Shown here: positions 33,905 through 46,407 of the stretch, piece after piece
Layout: each line of letters opens with the position of its first letter
Position numbering within the stretch: the first letter of the stretch is position 1
Origin: Orychophragmus violaceus
Lineage: Eukaryota > Streptophyta > Magnoliopsida > Brassicales > Brassicaceae
Direction of reading: 5' to 3'
Assembly: GCA_030180135.1 (NCBI GenBank)
Contig: CM058236.1
Span: 63,577,728 to 63,641,727, forward strand
Length of the DNA: 64,000 nucleotides
Notes under the pieces: model-generated
The model's database searches: none
Told to the model about the DNA's origin: nothing
The model's input: the letters and a program-made list of their open reading frames with translations, nothing else
Position numbers and translations under genes: made by a program

Positions 33905-35031
33905 ACAAAGATACATAAGCTTGTGAATTGTGAAAACCCGATTAAATACAATGGTGTTTGAGCGACCTGTACCACGAACGAGGAGTTTGTTTCAGACCGT
34001 AGATCGGTTTCCTCAGCCTACAAACAATCTCTGGATGATCTCTATCGATGAATCCCGACGGCTGAGTTATATACACTTCTTCGGTTAGCTAACCTTAAAG
34101 AAAGACATTGTTGACATCTAATTGCTTGATAAACCAAGATTTTGTAACCGCAATCTCAAGCTCTATTCGAATTGTAGTGGTCTTGATTACCGGGCTAAAA
34201 GTCTTAAGAGTAATCCACACCATATTGTTGAGTGAATCCCTTTGCGACAAGACGTGACTTATACTGATCAACTTCACCATTGGCTAGATATTTGGTTGTG
34301 TGAACCCATTTACATCAAATAACATTTTTATGAGGATTTCGTGGTTGAAGATATCATGTATGATTCACAGCTTGAGCGTTGAATTCAGTTGACATTGCTG
34401 CCCGCCACTTTTCATCTTTTAGAGCATAGTGTTCGGTTCTGTCATTTTTTGTGTTGGAGATGGAGAATGTGAGGGCAAGATTCTTGATCGGTTTTGTGAT
34501 ATTGTTTTTGGCTTGGGTTGTCATTTTATGGTCATTTTGTGGTTGTATAACGATGGATATATTTTCTGGTTCAATGGCTGTTGACGTGGACGGTGAGGTA
34601 GAGTTGCTTGGTTGATTTTGGTATATTGGCTGTGCCACGAGTTCTGACCCATTTTTTGTGTGAGCACTTTTCTCAGGGGAAGTTAGGCTTGGCTGGGTCG
34701 GGGTTTCATACCTATTTTGAGAATGAGCAGCGGGCTCGGAGGGAGAAGGAGAGTGAAATATAGGAGAAGAAGGCAATACCTGAGGATTAAGTGCTGGTGT
34801 GTGAGACGATGTCGAGGTCGGTGAGTGAAGGATCAATTCGGGGAGTCCATTACACGCAGGCTCTGACACTTGAATCTTCGTTAGCAGCTGATCGACAGAG
34901 GATTTTTCAACAGTTTCCGATGAAGAGATTAGTGGTACATTAGGTTTTAACTCAGAGAATGGGAACTTTGTTTCCACAAATTGGATGTGACGAGATATGT
35001 AGATACACAAAGTGGGAATATGCAGACATAT
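33905..35031 (-). pseudogene. Copia-C integrase-RT linker and RT start
   Basis: The open part 35031-34354 has the post-integrase signature YISRHIQFVETKFPFS and a serine/proline-rich linker, then WRAAMSTEFNAQAVNHT. Beyond a stop the frame shows CKWVHTTKY, YKSRLVAKGFTQQYGVDYS, then IKQLDVNNVFL and PIYGLKQTPRSWY after frame changes. These are copia reverse transcriptase motifs. Multiple stops make it a relic. Confidence 0.85.
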
Positions 35032-36231
35032 TGATAGGCTCAAAGTTTATCCCTATACTAAACTGCAAGTGAACAGCAATGTCAAAGTAGTATATAGGGT
35101 TATCGAATCCACAGGGACACTTGGTCTCAATAGATCAGAACAGTAGAGACTAATACTAGAAATAAAGCAATATGATTGAATTGAAAGCAGTGCGAGAAAG
35201 TAAATCAGTAGCAGAGATTAACGGTTGTGAAAGCAAGTAATTAAAAGCGTCAAGCCTAGGGTATTCTCAGGAAATCAGACAAGCAGACAGTTCATTCATC
35301 AAGGATCTAATTAAGCACAGTTCTAGAACTCAAAACACATATATAGAATTAACCAAATTCCTTTGCGATAATTCTCTAAGTCTAAGTGCAGCAAACCAAA
35401 CTTTCGTTTGCGAGAACTAACAGATTAAACTAGCATTAATCCCAAGTTTGATATGTTCACAATTATCCTAAACCAAACTTCCGTTTGCGCAAAGTTTAAT
35501 TGCCCAATTTAATTAGTTCAAATTCCTAAACCCCCCTTCCGTGACGTATTTAGCAACCTAAGATCTAGATTCTAATTGATCAGGTTAGAACTAGCTTTAA
35601 GCACAATTAAATTGAAGAACAGATATAGTTTGAATCCTTATATGAATTTGAACAAGTCTAGCAAGTCATGAAATCCTATGCGAGAAACCCTAAACCTAAC
35701 TAGGAATCTACTCAGACATAGATAATGAAAACATAATCATAGAATGAATAAATTGCATAAAAGAATAATAGTAAAAGGGGTTCGAAATCTTCTCCAAATA
35801 CAGATGAAGTAATAGGTTCGGATCAGCCCCAAAAGCTCTAAAAATCCTCTGCTCTTAATTATGAAAACGTAAGTAAAATAAACACCAAAATCCTCTATAT
35901 ATAGGCCTAATCTCGGCTGGGGCTTCTGTGTAAATACTGGAACTATCTTGGGCTTCTTTGCAAATCTTCATATCTTCATTAAACCGACGTGTACGGCCCA
36001 TCTCGCTAGTGTGTCGACCGATGCACAAGGTGTGTCGGTCGATGCATGATCAATAAATCGGACAGTGAGTTAAGCTCTCGGCCAAAACGTCCCAAAAGTC
36101 CCAAAATGCTCCAAATATCTCCAATTAGCTCCAAACCTGATTAAACCTGTAAAAGACTCTAAACAAAGACAAAAGACACTAAAAACACATCTATATCATG
36201 GTCTAAAATGGGTAAAAACCATGATATATCA
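35032..36231 (-). repeat. Athila-2 3' LTR
   Basis: 1200 bp, clearly related to the Athila-1 LTR but diverged. Contains the palindrome pair at 36015 and 36036. Confidence 0.9.
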
Positions 36232-37598
36232 ACTCCCCCACACTTAGCCTTTGCTTGCCCTCAAGCAAAACATAGAACTAGAACATGGTGAAGAGGTTTG
36301 AAAACTCTTCAGAAACTCATTTCATCCTAGAAGCTACAATACTCAGATTCCCCTTAGTAAACCACTGCAAGAATCAATCACAGGATATCAAGACCACAAT
36401 GTACTTCCCCCACACTTAGCAACTGTCCTAGGTAAACTCCACAATCACATTCAAGCATTCAAATTCTCCCTACTGACTTCTGCAAGTATTTAAGTGCGGT
36501 CTCACCTAAGGATTATCGATCAAAGGGCACATGGATTCTTACCTTATCAGCTCTAGACCACCATACTATCTTTCTCTAGTCCCTTTCTTCTCTTTCCCTT
36601 CTTTAACAACTGATTTTTCCCCACTGGGTATCATTTTTTTTTTTTTTTATCAGTGTTCTTCCCGTTATGGGGTGTACTTTGGACACATTCCATGGATCAC
36701 ATGAGAGATAATAGTGTTTGCTACTATTCCCATGACCACTTCGGAGTTACTAACTCATCCTCAGTTTATTATCTTTTTTTTTTTTTACTTTACAGAAGGG
36801 GAGAAGGGAACTAAATAGGATAGGTTGACAGGCTGTGTCAGAACTAACAAGGGAATCCGACACAAAGTATACCAAGCCCTTAGGTGAGAAATCTAAGTCA
36901 GTATTAAGGTTGAAGTCAGTAAAGGATCCTCTGATACCTGAAGTGATGTGGGTGTTCCCAGTAGGTTGATCTGTGATGGGGTTTTCTAATAGTCAGAGAT
37001 AGATCCTGCAACTTCATCCCAATGGTTACTTAAGTTCCTGCAAGTCTTGTAAATCTTCTCAGAAAATCATAGTTTCTTACTTAAACAATTTTGACTCAAT
37101 AAAACAAATTTTTTTTTTGAAAAACGGACTGACTCTTAAGAAAACAGAAAACAAAAGTCAGTAGCACCTCCCCCACACTTAAGACACACTATCCCCAGTA
37201 GTGTCCAGCGAAGGATCGGTAAAAAGAAAATAAAAAAAATTGAAAAGGTGAAATTATGTCTGTCGGGTTACCTCTGTCGCTCAGGCATCGACCGATGCAC
37301 TAAGTGCATCGACCGTTACTTGGCGATTTTCGTGTATGGTCGATCGTTGCTCAGGACCGCAACGATCGCTGCAATGCGATTCCTTTCGTGTTGTGACGAT
37401 CGACACAGAAGTGCGTCGATCGTTGCACTGCGATTTATCCGAGACCTGCAAACATAAACTCACCAGAAACAAAAACAAACGTAAAATCCTAACAAAAACA
37501 CCAAAAATTAAGTAGAAAAACACCAGTACCTAATGGTGGGTTGCCTCCCACCCAGCGCTTGTTTAAGGTCAATAGCTTGACCGGACGGATGGGAATTT
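36232..37598 (-). promoter_or_regulatory. Athila-2 conserved non-coding 3' region
   Basis: Homologous to 25414-26620 of Athila-1. Has polypurine-like motifs at about 36233-36246, 36408-36420 and 37168-37181, and three palindrome pairs at 37289, 37341 and 37397. The GTGGGTTGCCTCCCAC hairpin lies at about 37536-37551, just downstream of the protease. Confidence 0.75.
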
Positions 37599-39775
37599 TC
37601 AAGTACCAGGAGGTCCTGACAGAGACTTTTTCTGTCTCTGTTCAAGTCTCCTCATCCAAGGTGGTGAGTAGGCTGTTGCGGAATGCTCATGTCCAAGAAA
37701 AGATGGAGTGAAATGTGCTCCAGGATCTATAACCATGGTATGATCAGGCTGCTCAAAATCTGCGTCCCTTATGGTGAATGTCTGCCCATCTATCAGTGGC
37801 TTTCGCAGCTTATCCATCTCATAGTGCAGTGGTTCATCTCCCAGATGGAGGTCTATCAAGCTGTTCCTAACATCAATCAACGCTCCTGCTGTAGCCAAAA
37901 AGGGTCTCCCAAGCAATAATGCTTCATCCGGATCACAGTCATATCTCAGCACAAGGAAGTCCGTTGGAACTAAGTAGTTTCCAACTCTCAACGGAATGTC
38001 CATAAGGAGTCCTTCAGGAACTCGTATGGACTGATCAGCTAGGACAAGAGAAGTCCTAGTAGGAGTAAAATCCAGCATACCCAGCTTCTCTGCCACAGAG
38101 TAAGGCATCAAACTTCCAGCAGCTCCTAAATCACACAGACAACGCCTAAAGCTATCCTCAAAGATAGAACAGTCCAGCACAAAGACTCCAGGATCAGATA
38201 GCTTCTTCGGGACCTTAGTTAGCAGAACATCACTAATATGCTGAGGAACTATTATCACCCAGTCTTTCAGATCATCATCCAGGGGCAACATCTTGTTCAT
38301 GTACCTTTGCACACATGGATGATAAGGTGGATCATCAGAAGTTGGAATTTCTTCCAATTCTTCACCAATCCCTTCTAATTTCTTCAGCTCTTCAATCTCT
38401 TGCCTAATCACTTCAGACACTGAGGAGTGTTGTCTAAAGATCTGCTCGTAGATCTCCTGTTGAGTAATCTCAGAGGCTCCATTGAATAGGCAATCAAGCT
38501 CCAAGTCAGCATCTATGCTATTATCATCCGACGGTTCTGTCTGTTCACGCCCTGCAACGACCGACACTAAGGGTGTGTCGATCGTTGCCATCCCGACGGG
38601 TGTATCGATCGGCACATATGTTGCATCGATCGACGCACTGCAGCAGATTTCACCCGAGAGTTTTTCACAAATATCCGAAAATTCCTGTTCTGTCACCAAC
38701 TCAGCTGTACTTAGCTCAAATCTTTCACCTAGGTGAGATCCATCATTAATGTACACAGACCAGGCCTTAACATGAGTGTCTGCCACTCCTTTTCCCTTCA
38801 GTGAGCTGGACATCTGGTTCACCTGAGTGTCCAACTGCTTCATGTGAGTGCTCAGAGACTCAAATTTCCCATTGAGGTCTTCATAGACAGCGTCCAACTT
38901 CTTGTTGCAGTCCACAGAAATCTTGGTCTGACTCTCAATCAGTTGTTCCATCATAGCCTCCATTTTGCTCTCATGGGCTGTAGGCGCAGGAGGAGTCTGA
39001 TAGGATGTAGATCCATAGGTTCTCTGAGTACCTTGTCCATAGGTCTTCTGAAAACCACCAGTCTGTCCACCATTGGAGAATCTGTTCCCCTGTTGATTAC
39101 CAAATCTATTACCTTGGAAACCAGAACCTCCTATGAAATTCACATCTTCTTCCTGAGTTTCCTCCTCAGTCTGAATCACCTCTACATCTTGGGCAAAGTG
39201 GACAGCTTTCTTACTAGTCAGGAGATTGTAGACTGTGTCCAATCTGGATCTTATATTAGCTATATCAGAATTCTCTACAGTTCCACCAGATTTCTTCCTC
39301 CTTTCATCCATTGTCTTGCAACTGTTGCTGCCAATCAGGTTCTCAATCAACTGCTTAGCTTGTGTAGGAGTCCTGGTGTTGAAATTAGCATTACTGGAAT
39401 TATCCAGCGCAGTCTGATAAGGGAGATCTATGCCTCTGAAGAAAATACCAATCAGCTGTACTTCTGTGAATCCATGGTGTGGACAGTCACGCTGATACTG
39501 CTTAAATCTCATCCAGGCAGTCTTCAAGGGCTCCACAGCTCCTTGGGAAAAGGTGAGTATGTCCTGTCTGGACTGATCCGAGCGCGCATCATCATAAAAG
39601 TGACGCAGGAACTCACTCTTTAAGGCTGCCCAAGTAGTATACTGACCAGGTGCCAGTTGTCTCAGCCATGCACTAGCGTCTCCAGCAAGACTGTGTGGAA
39701 ATAGCTTAAGGAACATATAGTCCGGGCATACTCCTTCATACTTCATGCCAGTGACTATGTCCTCAAACTTGTCAA
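37599..39775 (-). pseudogene. Athila-2 gag-protease, open for about 725 codons but N-terminally truncated
   Basis: An uninterrupted frame begins abruptly with IDKFEDIVTGMKYEG, within gag, and runs to a stop at 37599. It shows GDASAWLRQLAP, FLRHFYDDARSDQSRQDIL, QRDCPHHGF, the helical KLDAVYEDLNGKFES, a linker with SIDAT and TIDTP, and a retropepsin with CDLGAAGSLMPYS. In the genome the frame is fused to about 20 codons of Copia-C-derived sequence up to 39836. Two palindrome pairs (38558/38579, 38606/38627) are in frame in the linker. It lacks stops but has no start or promoter of its own. Confidence 0.9.
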
Positions 39776-40512
39776 TGGATCTTATTAAGTAAACAATTGT
39801 AACAAGGTAACAACTTTGACACAGAAGAAGAAACAAGAAGCGAAAAATGCGAAATAACTGAGTTTAGAATGGTAAAGGAAGGATGGCCGAGCCGAGAGTG
39901 CCATGAATTGATAGAGGTTTGCGGGTTGATAAAAGTGAGGAAGGCTGCGGCATACTGAGGAGAGACCGGCCATTTATACAGCTCGTTCCTAGTTTTTCCT
40001 TAGAGTAACGGGACCCCCGTGATAAGATCCTTCACATGAAACAAAGCAGGGAAAAATTACTCTGAAACCGCATTAGTATTGCATCCACTGCTGAGAGGTG
40101 TTTGGTGTAGCAGCAGCCATATCAGCTCTCGGTTTCCATGGTTTGAATGAACTGGCTTGAGGTATGTTGAACGTCATGTTCTACTGAAACTGTGGGCAGA
40201 GACGAGCGTTGTGACCTTGAGTGCGACATATCTGGAACTTGCCCAAGTAAGGCCTGAATTGACGAGGCTCAATCTGGTTGGAAAACGAATTTGTTGATAA
40301 CCAATGTTGTTGTTGTTGCCAACATTTGAGGTTTTGCGATTATTCGAATATAGTCGAGTTTTACCGTTGTTGTTGGAGTAGGAACGATTGTTGTTTTGTC
40401 GATGTTGCACATTATTCGAAGAGATAAGGACAATAGCGTTGGCGATGGATCCAGCCGAAAGAAGATTGGCTTCATTATTCAACAACCATTCATGAATCTC
40501 TGTGATATTGGT
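39776..40512 (-). pseudogene. Copia-C gag end, zinc knuckle and pre-integrase domain
   Basis: Minus-strand frames show EIHEWLLNNEANLLS, an asparagine-rich stretch, the knuckle CRTQGHNARLCPQF after a frameshift, then INSWHSRLGHPSF of the pre-integrase domain near 39870. The protease between them is deleted. The frame runs into Athila-2 at about 39776. Confidence 0.82.
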
Positions 40513-40648
40513 TGTAACGCCCCTTTCCCATTATCCGCTGACCGTCAAGCTGACTGGTCAACAATCAAACAAGAACATGACCTAGTCGAGCCCGAGCAAG
40601 TCAAACAGGAAAAGTTCGTCACAAGACGAAGCCAGAGACAGATCGGTT
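40513..40648 (-). repeat. Element X 3' LTR, outer end
   Basis: Begins TGTAACGCCCC and matches 60658-60795 with few differences. Truncated by Athila-3 at about 40648. Confidence 0.85.
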
Positions 40649-41140
40649 TGAGACAGGAAAAGTTCACTGGGTGCGTCTGCACTTAGTGTCGGTCGACATC
40701 ACTAAAGGACGAAATTCCTGCGCATCAAAAATACATATTTTGGAGATTTGCAAGATTTACCCAGAAGTTTCCCATATTTACGGGAATACCCAAATCGTGT
40801 TTTAGCTATTAATTAGGTTTTACAGCCACTTGTTAGGCTAAGTTTATTCTAAGCTTTCTTTTATCAGAGATTAGGAGATTTGGGGCTGGTCTTGTACTCG
40901 AGAGAGAAGAGATTTCGAACCCCCGTTCTTACTCTTTTGGATTTTATATGATATCTATTCTGATTATGTCTTTTGTGATGATTGCCATGTCTGAGTAGAT
41001 CTCTTGTTAGGTTAGGGAATTCTCATTAGGGTTTTGAAGGAAGATTAGTTTGGATTCATCATCTAGTTCTTCATCTAAATTGTTCTTAACGCTTAATCTG
41101 AACTGGCCATTTTGATTATTGATATTAGGTTGATTTCCAC
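40649..41140 (+). repeat. Athila-3 LTR copy A, truncated at both ends
   Basis: Joins element X sequence directly at AGGAAAAGTTCACTGGG, lacking the first LTR bases. Ends at the deletion joint near 41150. Contains the single CGGTCG palindrome at about 40692. Confidence 0.8.
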
Positions 41141-41212
41141 AACGAGAGTTGGGGAAGGAAATCACATCGTCCCAGATGTTACCGTGGGCGCGGAACATGC
41201 ACAACAGTAGGC

Positions 41213-43813
41213 TGGTCGCAAGAAGACACTTGCTAACTATAACAGACCATATCAGTTCTATGCCAATCGGTCTGCGATTCGACCACCTTCATTCACCAGA
41301 GCTGAATTTAAGCTGAAGCCAAAGTACTACGCTTTGGTTGGGCAGCATCAATTTCATGGTCTCTCTAGCGAGCATCATATGGATCACATAGAGACCTTTG
41401 AGGAATTGGCTAGTAGTATTAAGGCTGAAGGAGTCTCTTCTGATTATCTTTTCTGCAAGCTCTTCCCATTCTCTCTTAATGGGGAAGCAGCTCACTGGTT
41501 GAAACAGCTACCACCATGATCTTTGACTACTTGGGATGCGGTCAAGAAGGGGTTCCTTAGATACTTTTATGATGATGCTAGATCCGATCAGCTTAGACAG
41601 AAGCTCTTGACCTTCAAGTAGGGATCTACAGAGCCTTTTAAAACTGCTTGGGTGAGGTTTAAGAGGTACCAAAGAGATTTTCCACACCATGGTCTCTCTG
41701 AGGTTCAGCTGTTGAGCATCTTTTTCAGAGGTGTTGATTTGTGGTATCAGATGGCTATGGACGCAACAAGTAATGGAAACTTCTACACTAAGTTTCCAGA
41801 AGAAGCCAAGGAGCTTATAGATAACTTGGTAACTAGCAATAGTGTCAAGAATGCTGATCTGGAGATGCAGAAATCTGGCCGGAAAGCTGATAGCTCACAA
41901 ATAGCTGAGATGAGGAACAATATCGATTCTTTCCATAGCATTCTGCTTGGGAAGAAGCAGCCCCATGAGGCATATGAAGCAGAAGAGTGTGCACAAGAAG
42001 CTGTGAATTACATTGGAGGGTCTAGATTTCAGAAGTATGGTTCTCAAAATCCTGCTTCTTTCACTCAAAAGTCTGCATTCCAGAAGCCTTTCCAACAGCA
42101 AAACAATTCCTTCACAAGGAACTATGGAGCTTCCTCTTATCAGACACCTCCTGTTACTAATGCTCATGAGAGTAGATTATGATGGAGCAGATACTTGAGG
42201 GGCAGACAAAGACCACTGTAGACTTCAACAAGAAGCTTGATGCTATGTATGAAGATCTGAATGGGAAGTTTGAGTCCTTGAACACTCATATGAGGCAGCT
42301 GGATACACAAGTGGCTTAGATTTCAAGTTCTGTCAAAGGGAAGAATGCTTAGTATGCTCATGTTAACGCCATCTCAGTTCAGATTGAAGATAGGCTGGAT
42401 CAAGAAGAAGGATTTGGAGTTAAGGCTGTGGAAATCGTGGAAAACAGAGATGAATCCGAGCTTGCAGACTCAACATCGATCGACACTGATCACGAGTGTC
42501 GGTCGACACTCCTTGAAAACCCCGAGTTTTCGAGCTTTGACGGACCAAAATCGACCGAGATCGACATTGATCTCTTGGTAAAATCCCTCAGTGTCGATCG
42601 ACAACTAGTTTCGACGGCAATTTCGAGTTCTCATTACGAACGGAAATCGACTCTACTCGACACATAAGGATTGACATGAAACAGCGTCGACCGACACCAC
42701 TTCAGCGTCGGTCGACACTACGGTCGGGCTGATCCAGTTTCGTCCAAATCTGATGTTTTTGCTAAGGAGAGAGTTTACAAACCTCATGTACCGTTCCCCA
42801 GAGTTCCTATGAGGTCTAAACATGAGCATAATGTGGTCAAATGCATGGTGGTGGTGGATAAGGAGCGGAATGAAACTCCACCAGCTGATGCTTCGCGAGT
42901 TCATCCTTGTGTGCTGAGATAAGCGAAGAAGATGATCTCCATTGATGGTCATTTGAAAGAAGGAGTGATGATTATATCTAAGCGAGTCAGTTCTGTGCTA
43001 CTGAATCAGACTCCAGAGAAGCTTCCAGATCCAGGAGTCTTTGCGCTAGATTGCTCTATCTTCGAGGACAGCTTCAAACACTCTCTGTGTGATTTGGGAT
43101 CTAGTGTGAATCTCATGCCATACTCTTTGGCTGTGAGATTGGGATTACTGGACTTCAAACGAACTAGGATTTCACTTATCCTAGCTGATCGATCGAAGAG
43201 GATTCCAGAAGGAGTTCTTGAGGACATCCCTATCAGAGTTTGAAACTACTTGATTCCAACAGACTTCGTGGTGCTGAAATATGATATGGAACCGGATGAT
43301 CCTCTGATACTAAGCATATCCTTCTTAGCTACAACTAGAGCAGTGATTGATGTGAGGCGCGGTCTGATTGATCTCCACCTGGGAGATAAGCCTCTGCACT
43401 TCAAGATGGATAAGCTGAAAAAATCCACCATTTATGGTCAAGCTTTTAGTGTTGAGGTAGAGCAAGAAGTTCAGATTGGTGAGGCTACAATGTCTGATAT
43501 TGGAGAAAAGAAGATGGTGGTTCCTCAGGAATCTACTCTAACATCTTCAGAGCCTGCAACTGCTCATAAGCAGAAAGCTCCAAACATCAAACATCCACCA
43601 AAGCGAAGGTATGCATCCTCTAAACTCAATCCCCCTAACCTCATTGCTGTGAATGCAGGGAAACGCTCTATCCCACCCAAGCTTCACACGCACCCTAGAT
43701 CTATTCCTATGTTCCTTGGACGATCTAATGCTGATACCACTTACAAACCTCCATAGATGAGGCAGCTTTCGATGAGGCACTCACAGCCTCTGTCGAAACC
43801 CCCAGGAGTCTGA
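41213..43813 (+). pseudogene. Athila-3 gag-protease with many lesions
   Basis: Gag reads FELKPKYY-like, then MDHIETFEELASSI, GEAAHWLKQLPP, FLRYFYDDARSDQLRQ and QRDFPHHGL. Stops lie at 41517 (TGA) and 41619 (TAG), and a frame change near 42178 precedes a helical KLDAMYEDLNGKFES. The linker (42420-42720) is rich in SIDT-type sequence made by palindromes. The protease begins near 42932 with CDLGSSVNLMPYS, interrupted by a TGA at 43241, and continues to about 43756. It ends with a proline-rich tail similar to Athila-1 and -2. The start codon is lost with the LTR-gag deletion. Confidence 0.85.
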
Positions 43814-45122
43814 TCTCCTACCCATAGTCAAGCTAATGACTAAAAACAAGCGCTGAGTAGGAGGCAACCAGCTGTTGGGTTAGTTTTTCTTTTTCTTTTT
43901 CATTTTTGGTTTTGGTTCTTTGATTTTTTCTGGTTTTTGGTTTTTCAGAACGTGATGAACAGGTTGCAGAAAGCAGTGTCGGTCGACAGTCTTAAGTGTC
44001 GATCGACACCAAACTCGAAAACACGGACCATAATCGAGGGCGCTCGATTCGGATCAGAATTTATGTCGACCAAAGCCTTATGTCGTTCGACGCTGGCTGT
44101 GTGTCAGTCGACACTGACCATGCTAGCAGGTAAGCTTCCTGATTTTCCGAGCTTTTCGCTAATTATACCTTGTTCTCCCGACTGCAGACAATGTTGTTTA
44201 AGTGTGGGGGAGGTAGTTACGGACCACCGTTTGCTTTCTTTTCTTAGAGTCAGTCCTCTGTTTTCAAAATCGTTTTATTGAGTCAAAATTGGTATGAAAC
44301 TGTGATTTTCCGAAGAGATTTTCGCTGGAACATGAACTAAGTGACCATTTGACAGACCTGCAGTAGCTCTATGACTGTTAGAAAACCACACACGGATCAA
44401 CCTACCAAGGACACCCTTATCTTCTCAGGTATTCAGAGGATCCATTACTAACTTCACTTCTAATCTTGACTTAATCTTCTCACCCAGGGGCTTGGTATCT
44501 TTGGATCGGATTCCTCTGATGTCCCTGACACAACTTGTAAACCTGTTTGAGTATGGTTTCCTTCTCCCCTCCTTTGAAAGTATAAAGAAATAAACTGCGG
44601 ATAAGCAAGTAGCTTTGAAGTGGTCATGGGAGTGGTAGAGACCCCTATTACCTCCGGTGTATCCATGGAAACATGTCCAAAGTTTCACCCCGAATGAAAA
44701 GGGAAGAGCACTGATAGAAAAAATAAAATGATACCCAGTGGGGAAAAATCAGTTGCTAAAGGAGAAAGGGAGAATAAAGGAACCAGAAACCGATAGTTTG
44801 GTGGTCAGGTACTGACTGGGTTGAGTCCATGTGTCCTCTGATCGATACTCCCTCTGTGAGAACGCACTTAAATATATACAGAGGTTAGTGTGGTGAATTT
44901 GGATATCTTGTCTTGATTGTGGAGTTTACTTGGGACAATTACTAAGTGTGGGGGAAGTACATTGTGGTCTTCATCTCTACAGGGATGTTTTCATGTGTGT
45001 TACTAAGTGAATGTGAATGCGATGTTCCTAAGACGAAATGAGTTTCTGTGTTTTCAAACCTCTTTTTCATACTTTGGTTCTTTGTTTGCTTAAGGGCAAG
45101 CAAGAGCTAAGTGTGGGGGAGT
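43814..45122 (+). promoter_or_regulatory. Athila-3 conserved non-coding 3' region
   Basis: Starts with AAACAAGCGCTGAGTAGGAG (43845-43864), a decayed version of the hairpin motif of Athila-1/2. Polypurine-like AAGTGTGGGGGA occurs at about 44200, 44943 and 45110. A palindrome pair lies at 43980/44000 and looser ones near 44066-44112. The stretch 44420-44720 matches the inverse of 25840-26110 in Athila-1. Confidence 0.75.
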
Positions 45123-45795
45123 TGATATATCATATTTTTATAGGTTTTCAACCATGATATAAGTGTATATATTGAGTCTTTAACCTTGTATTTGGAGTCT
45201 TTTGAGTCCTTTGCAGGTTTAGGTACGTTTGGAGTTATCTGGAGATTCTGGGAGCTTTTGGAGTGATTTTGCAGCATACATGGATTTCACAGAGTTCACT
45301 GGGTGCGTTTGCACTTAGTGTCGGTCGACACCACTAAAAGACGAAATTCCTGCGCGTCAAAAATACATATTTTGGAGATTTGCAAGATTTACCAAGAAGT
45401 TTCCCATATTTACGGGAATACCCAAATCGTGTTTTAGCTATTAATTAGGTTTTACAGCCACTTGTTAGGCCAAGTTTATTCTAAGCTTTCTTTTATCAGA
45501 GATTAGGAGATTTGGGGTTGGTCTTGTACTCGAGAGAGAAGAGATTTCGAACCCCGTTCTTACTCTTTTGGATTTTATATGATATCTATTCTGATTATGT
45601 CTTTTGTGATGATTGCCATGTCTGAGTAGATCTCTTGTTAGGTTAGGGAATTCTCATTAGGGTTTTGAAGGAAGATTAATTTGGATTCATCATCTAGTTC
45701 TTCATCTAAATTGTTCTTAACGCTTAATCTGAACTGGCCATTTTGATTATTGATATTAGGTTGATTTCCACAACGAGAGTTGGGGAAGGAAATCT
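45123..45795 (+). repeat. Athila-3 LTR copy B
   Basis: Begins TGATATATCA and runs into gag sequence through the same deletion joint as copy A, so it lacks the LTR end and primer-binding site. Confidence 0.82.
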
Positions 45796-46407
45796 CATCG
45801 TCCCAGATGTTACCGTGGGCGCGGAACATGCACAACAGTAGGCTGGTCGCAAGAAGACACTTGCTAACTATAACAGACCATATCAGTTCTATGCCAATCG
45901 GTCTGCGATTCGACCACCTTCATTCACCAGAGCTGAATTTAAGCTGAAGCCAAAGTACTACGCTTTGGTTGGGCAGCATAAATTTCATGGTCTCTCTAGC
46001 GAGCATCATATGGATCACATAGAGACCTTTGAGGAATTGGCTAGTAGTATTAAGGCTGAAGAAGTCTCTTCTGATTATCTTTTCTGCAAGCTCTTCCCAT
46101 TCTCTCTTAATAGGGAAGCAGCTCACTGGTTGAAACAGCTACCACCATGATCTTTGACTACTTGGGATGCGGTCAAGAAGGGGTTCCTTAGATACTTTTA
46201 TGATGATGCTAGATCCGATCAGCTTAGACAGAAGCTCTTGACCTTCAAGTAGGGATCTACAGAGCCTTTTAAAACTGCTTGGGTGAGGTTTAAGAGGTAC
46301 CAAAGAGATTTTCCACACCATGGTCTCTCTGAGGTTCAGCTGTTGAGCATCTTTTTCAGAGGTGTTGATTTGTGGTATCAGATGGCTATGGACGCAACAA
46401 GTAATGG
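45796..46407 (+). pseudogene. Athila-3 duplicated gag fragment
   Basis: Nearly identical to 41150-41777, with the same TGA and TAG stops, now at about 46148 and 46250. The stops therefore predate the duplication. It breaks off at about 46407 into LTR copy C. Confidence 0.88.

Larger units (their letters stand above)
35032..39775 (-). mobile_element. Athila-2, Athila-like element lacking its 5' end
   Basis: A 1200-bp 3' LTR (35032-36231, ends TGATAGG...TATATCA), a non-coding 3' region, and a gag-protease frame up to about 39775. There gag and the 5' LTR are cut off against Copia-C pre-integrase sequence. Compared with Athila-1 it has no ORF-1 gene, and like it no RT or integrase. No target duplication can be checked because the right end is gone. 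Confidence 0.9.
33905..40512 (-). mobile_element. Copia-C, decayed Ty1/copia element, split by Athila-2 and element X
   Basis: A minus-strand copia unlike Copia-1/2. The gag end and zinc knuckle lie at 40512-40080 and the pre-integrase domain at 40070-39780. After Athila-2 (39775-35032), a post-integrase and RT region follows at 35031-33905. Integrase is missing. Since Athila-2 also lost its 5' end at the same junction, one deletion probably removed both. Element X interrupts gag at 40512; the remaining gag N-terminus must lie beyond the window. Confidence 0.8.

Noticed and set aside
38844..39623. 259-codon plus frame opposite Athila-2 gag
   Set aside because: Antisense to a well-supported gag; no independent features.
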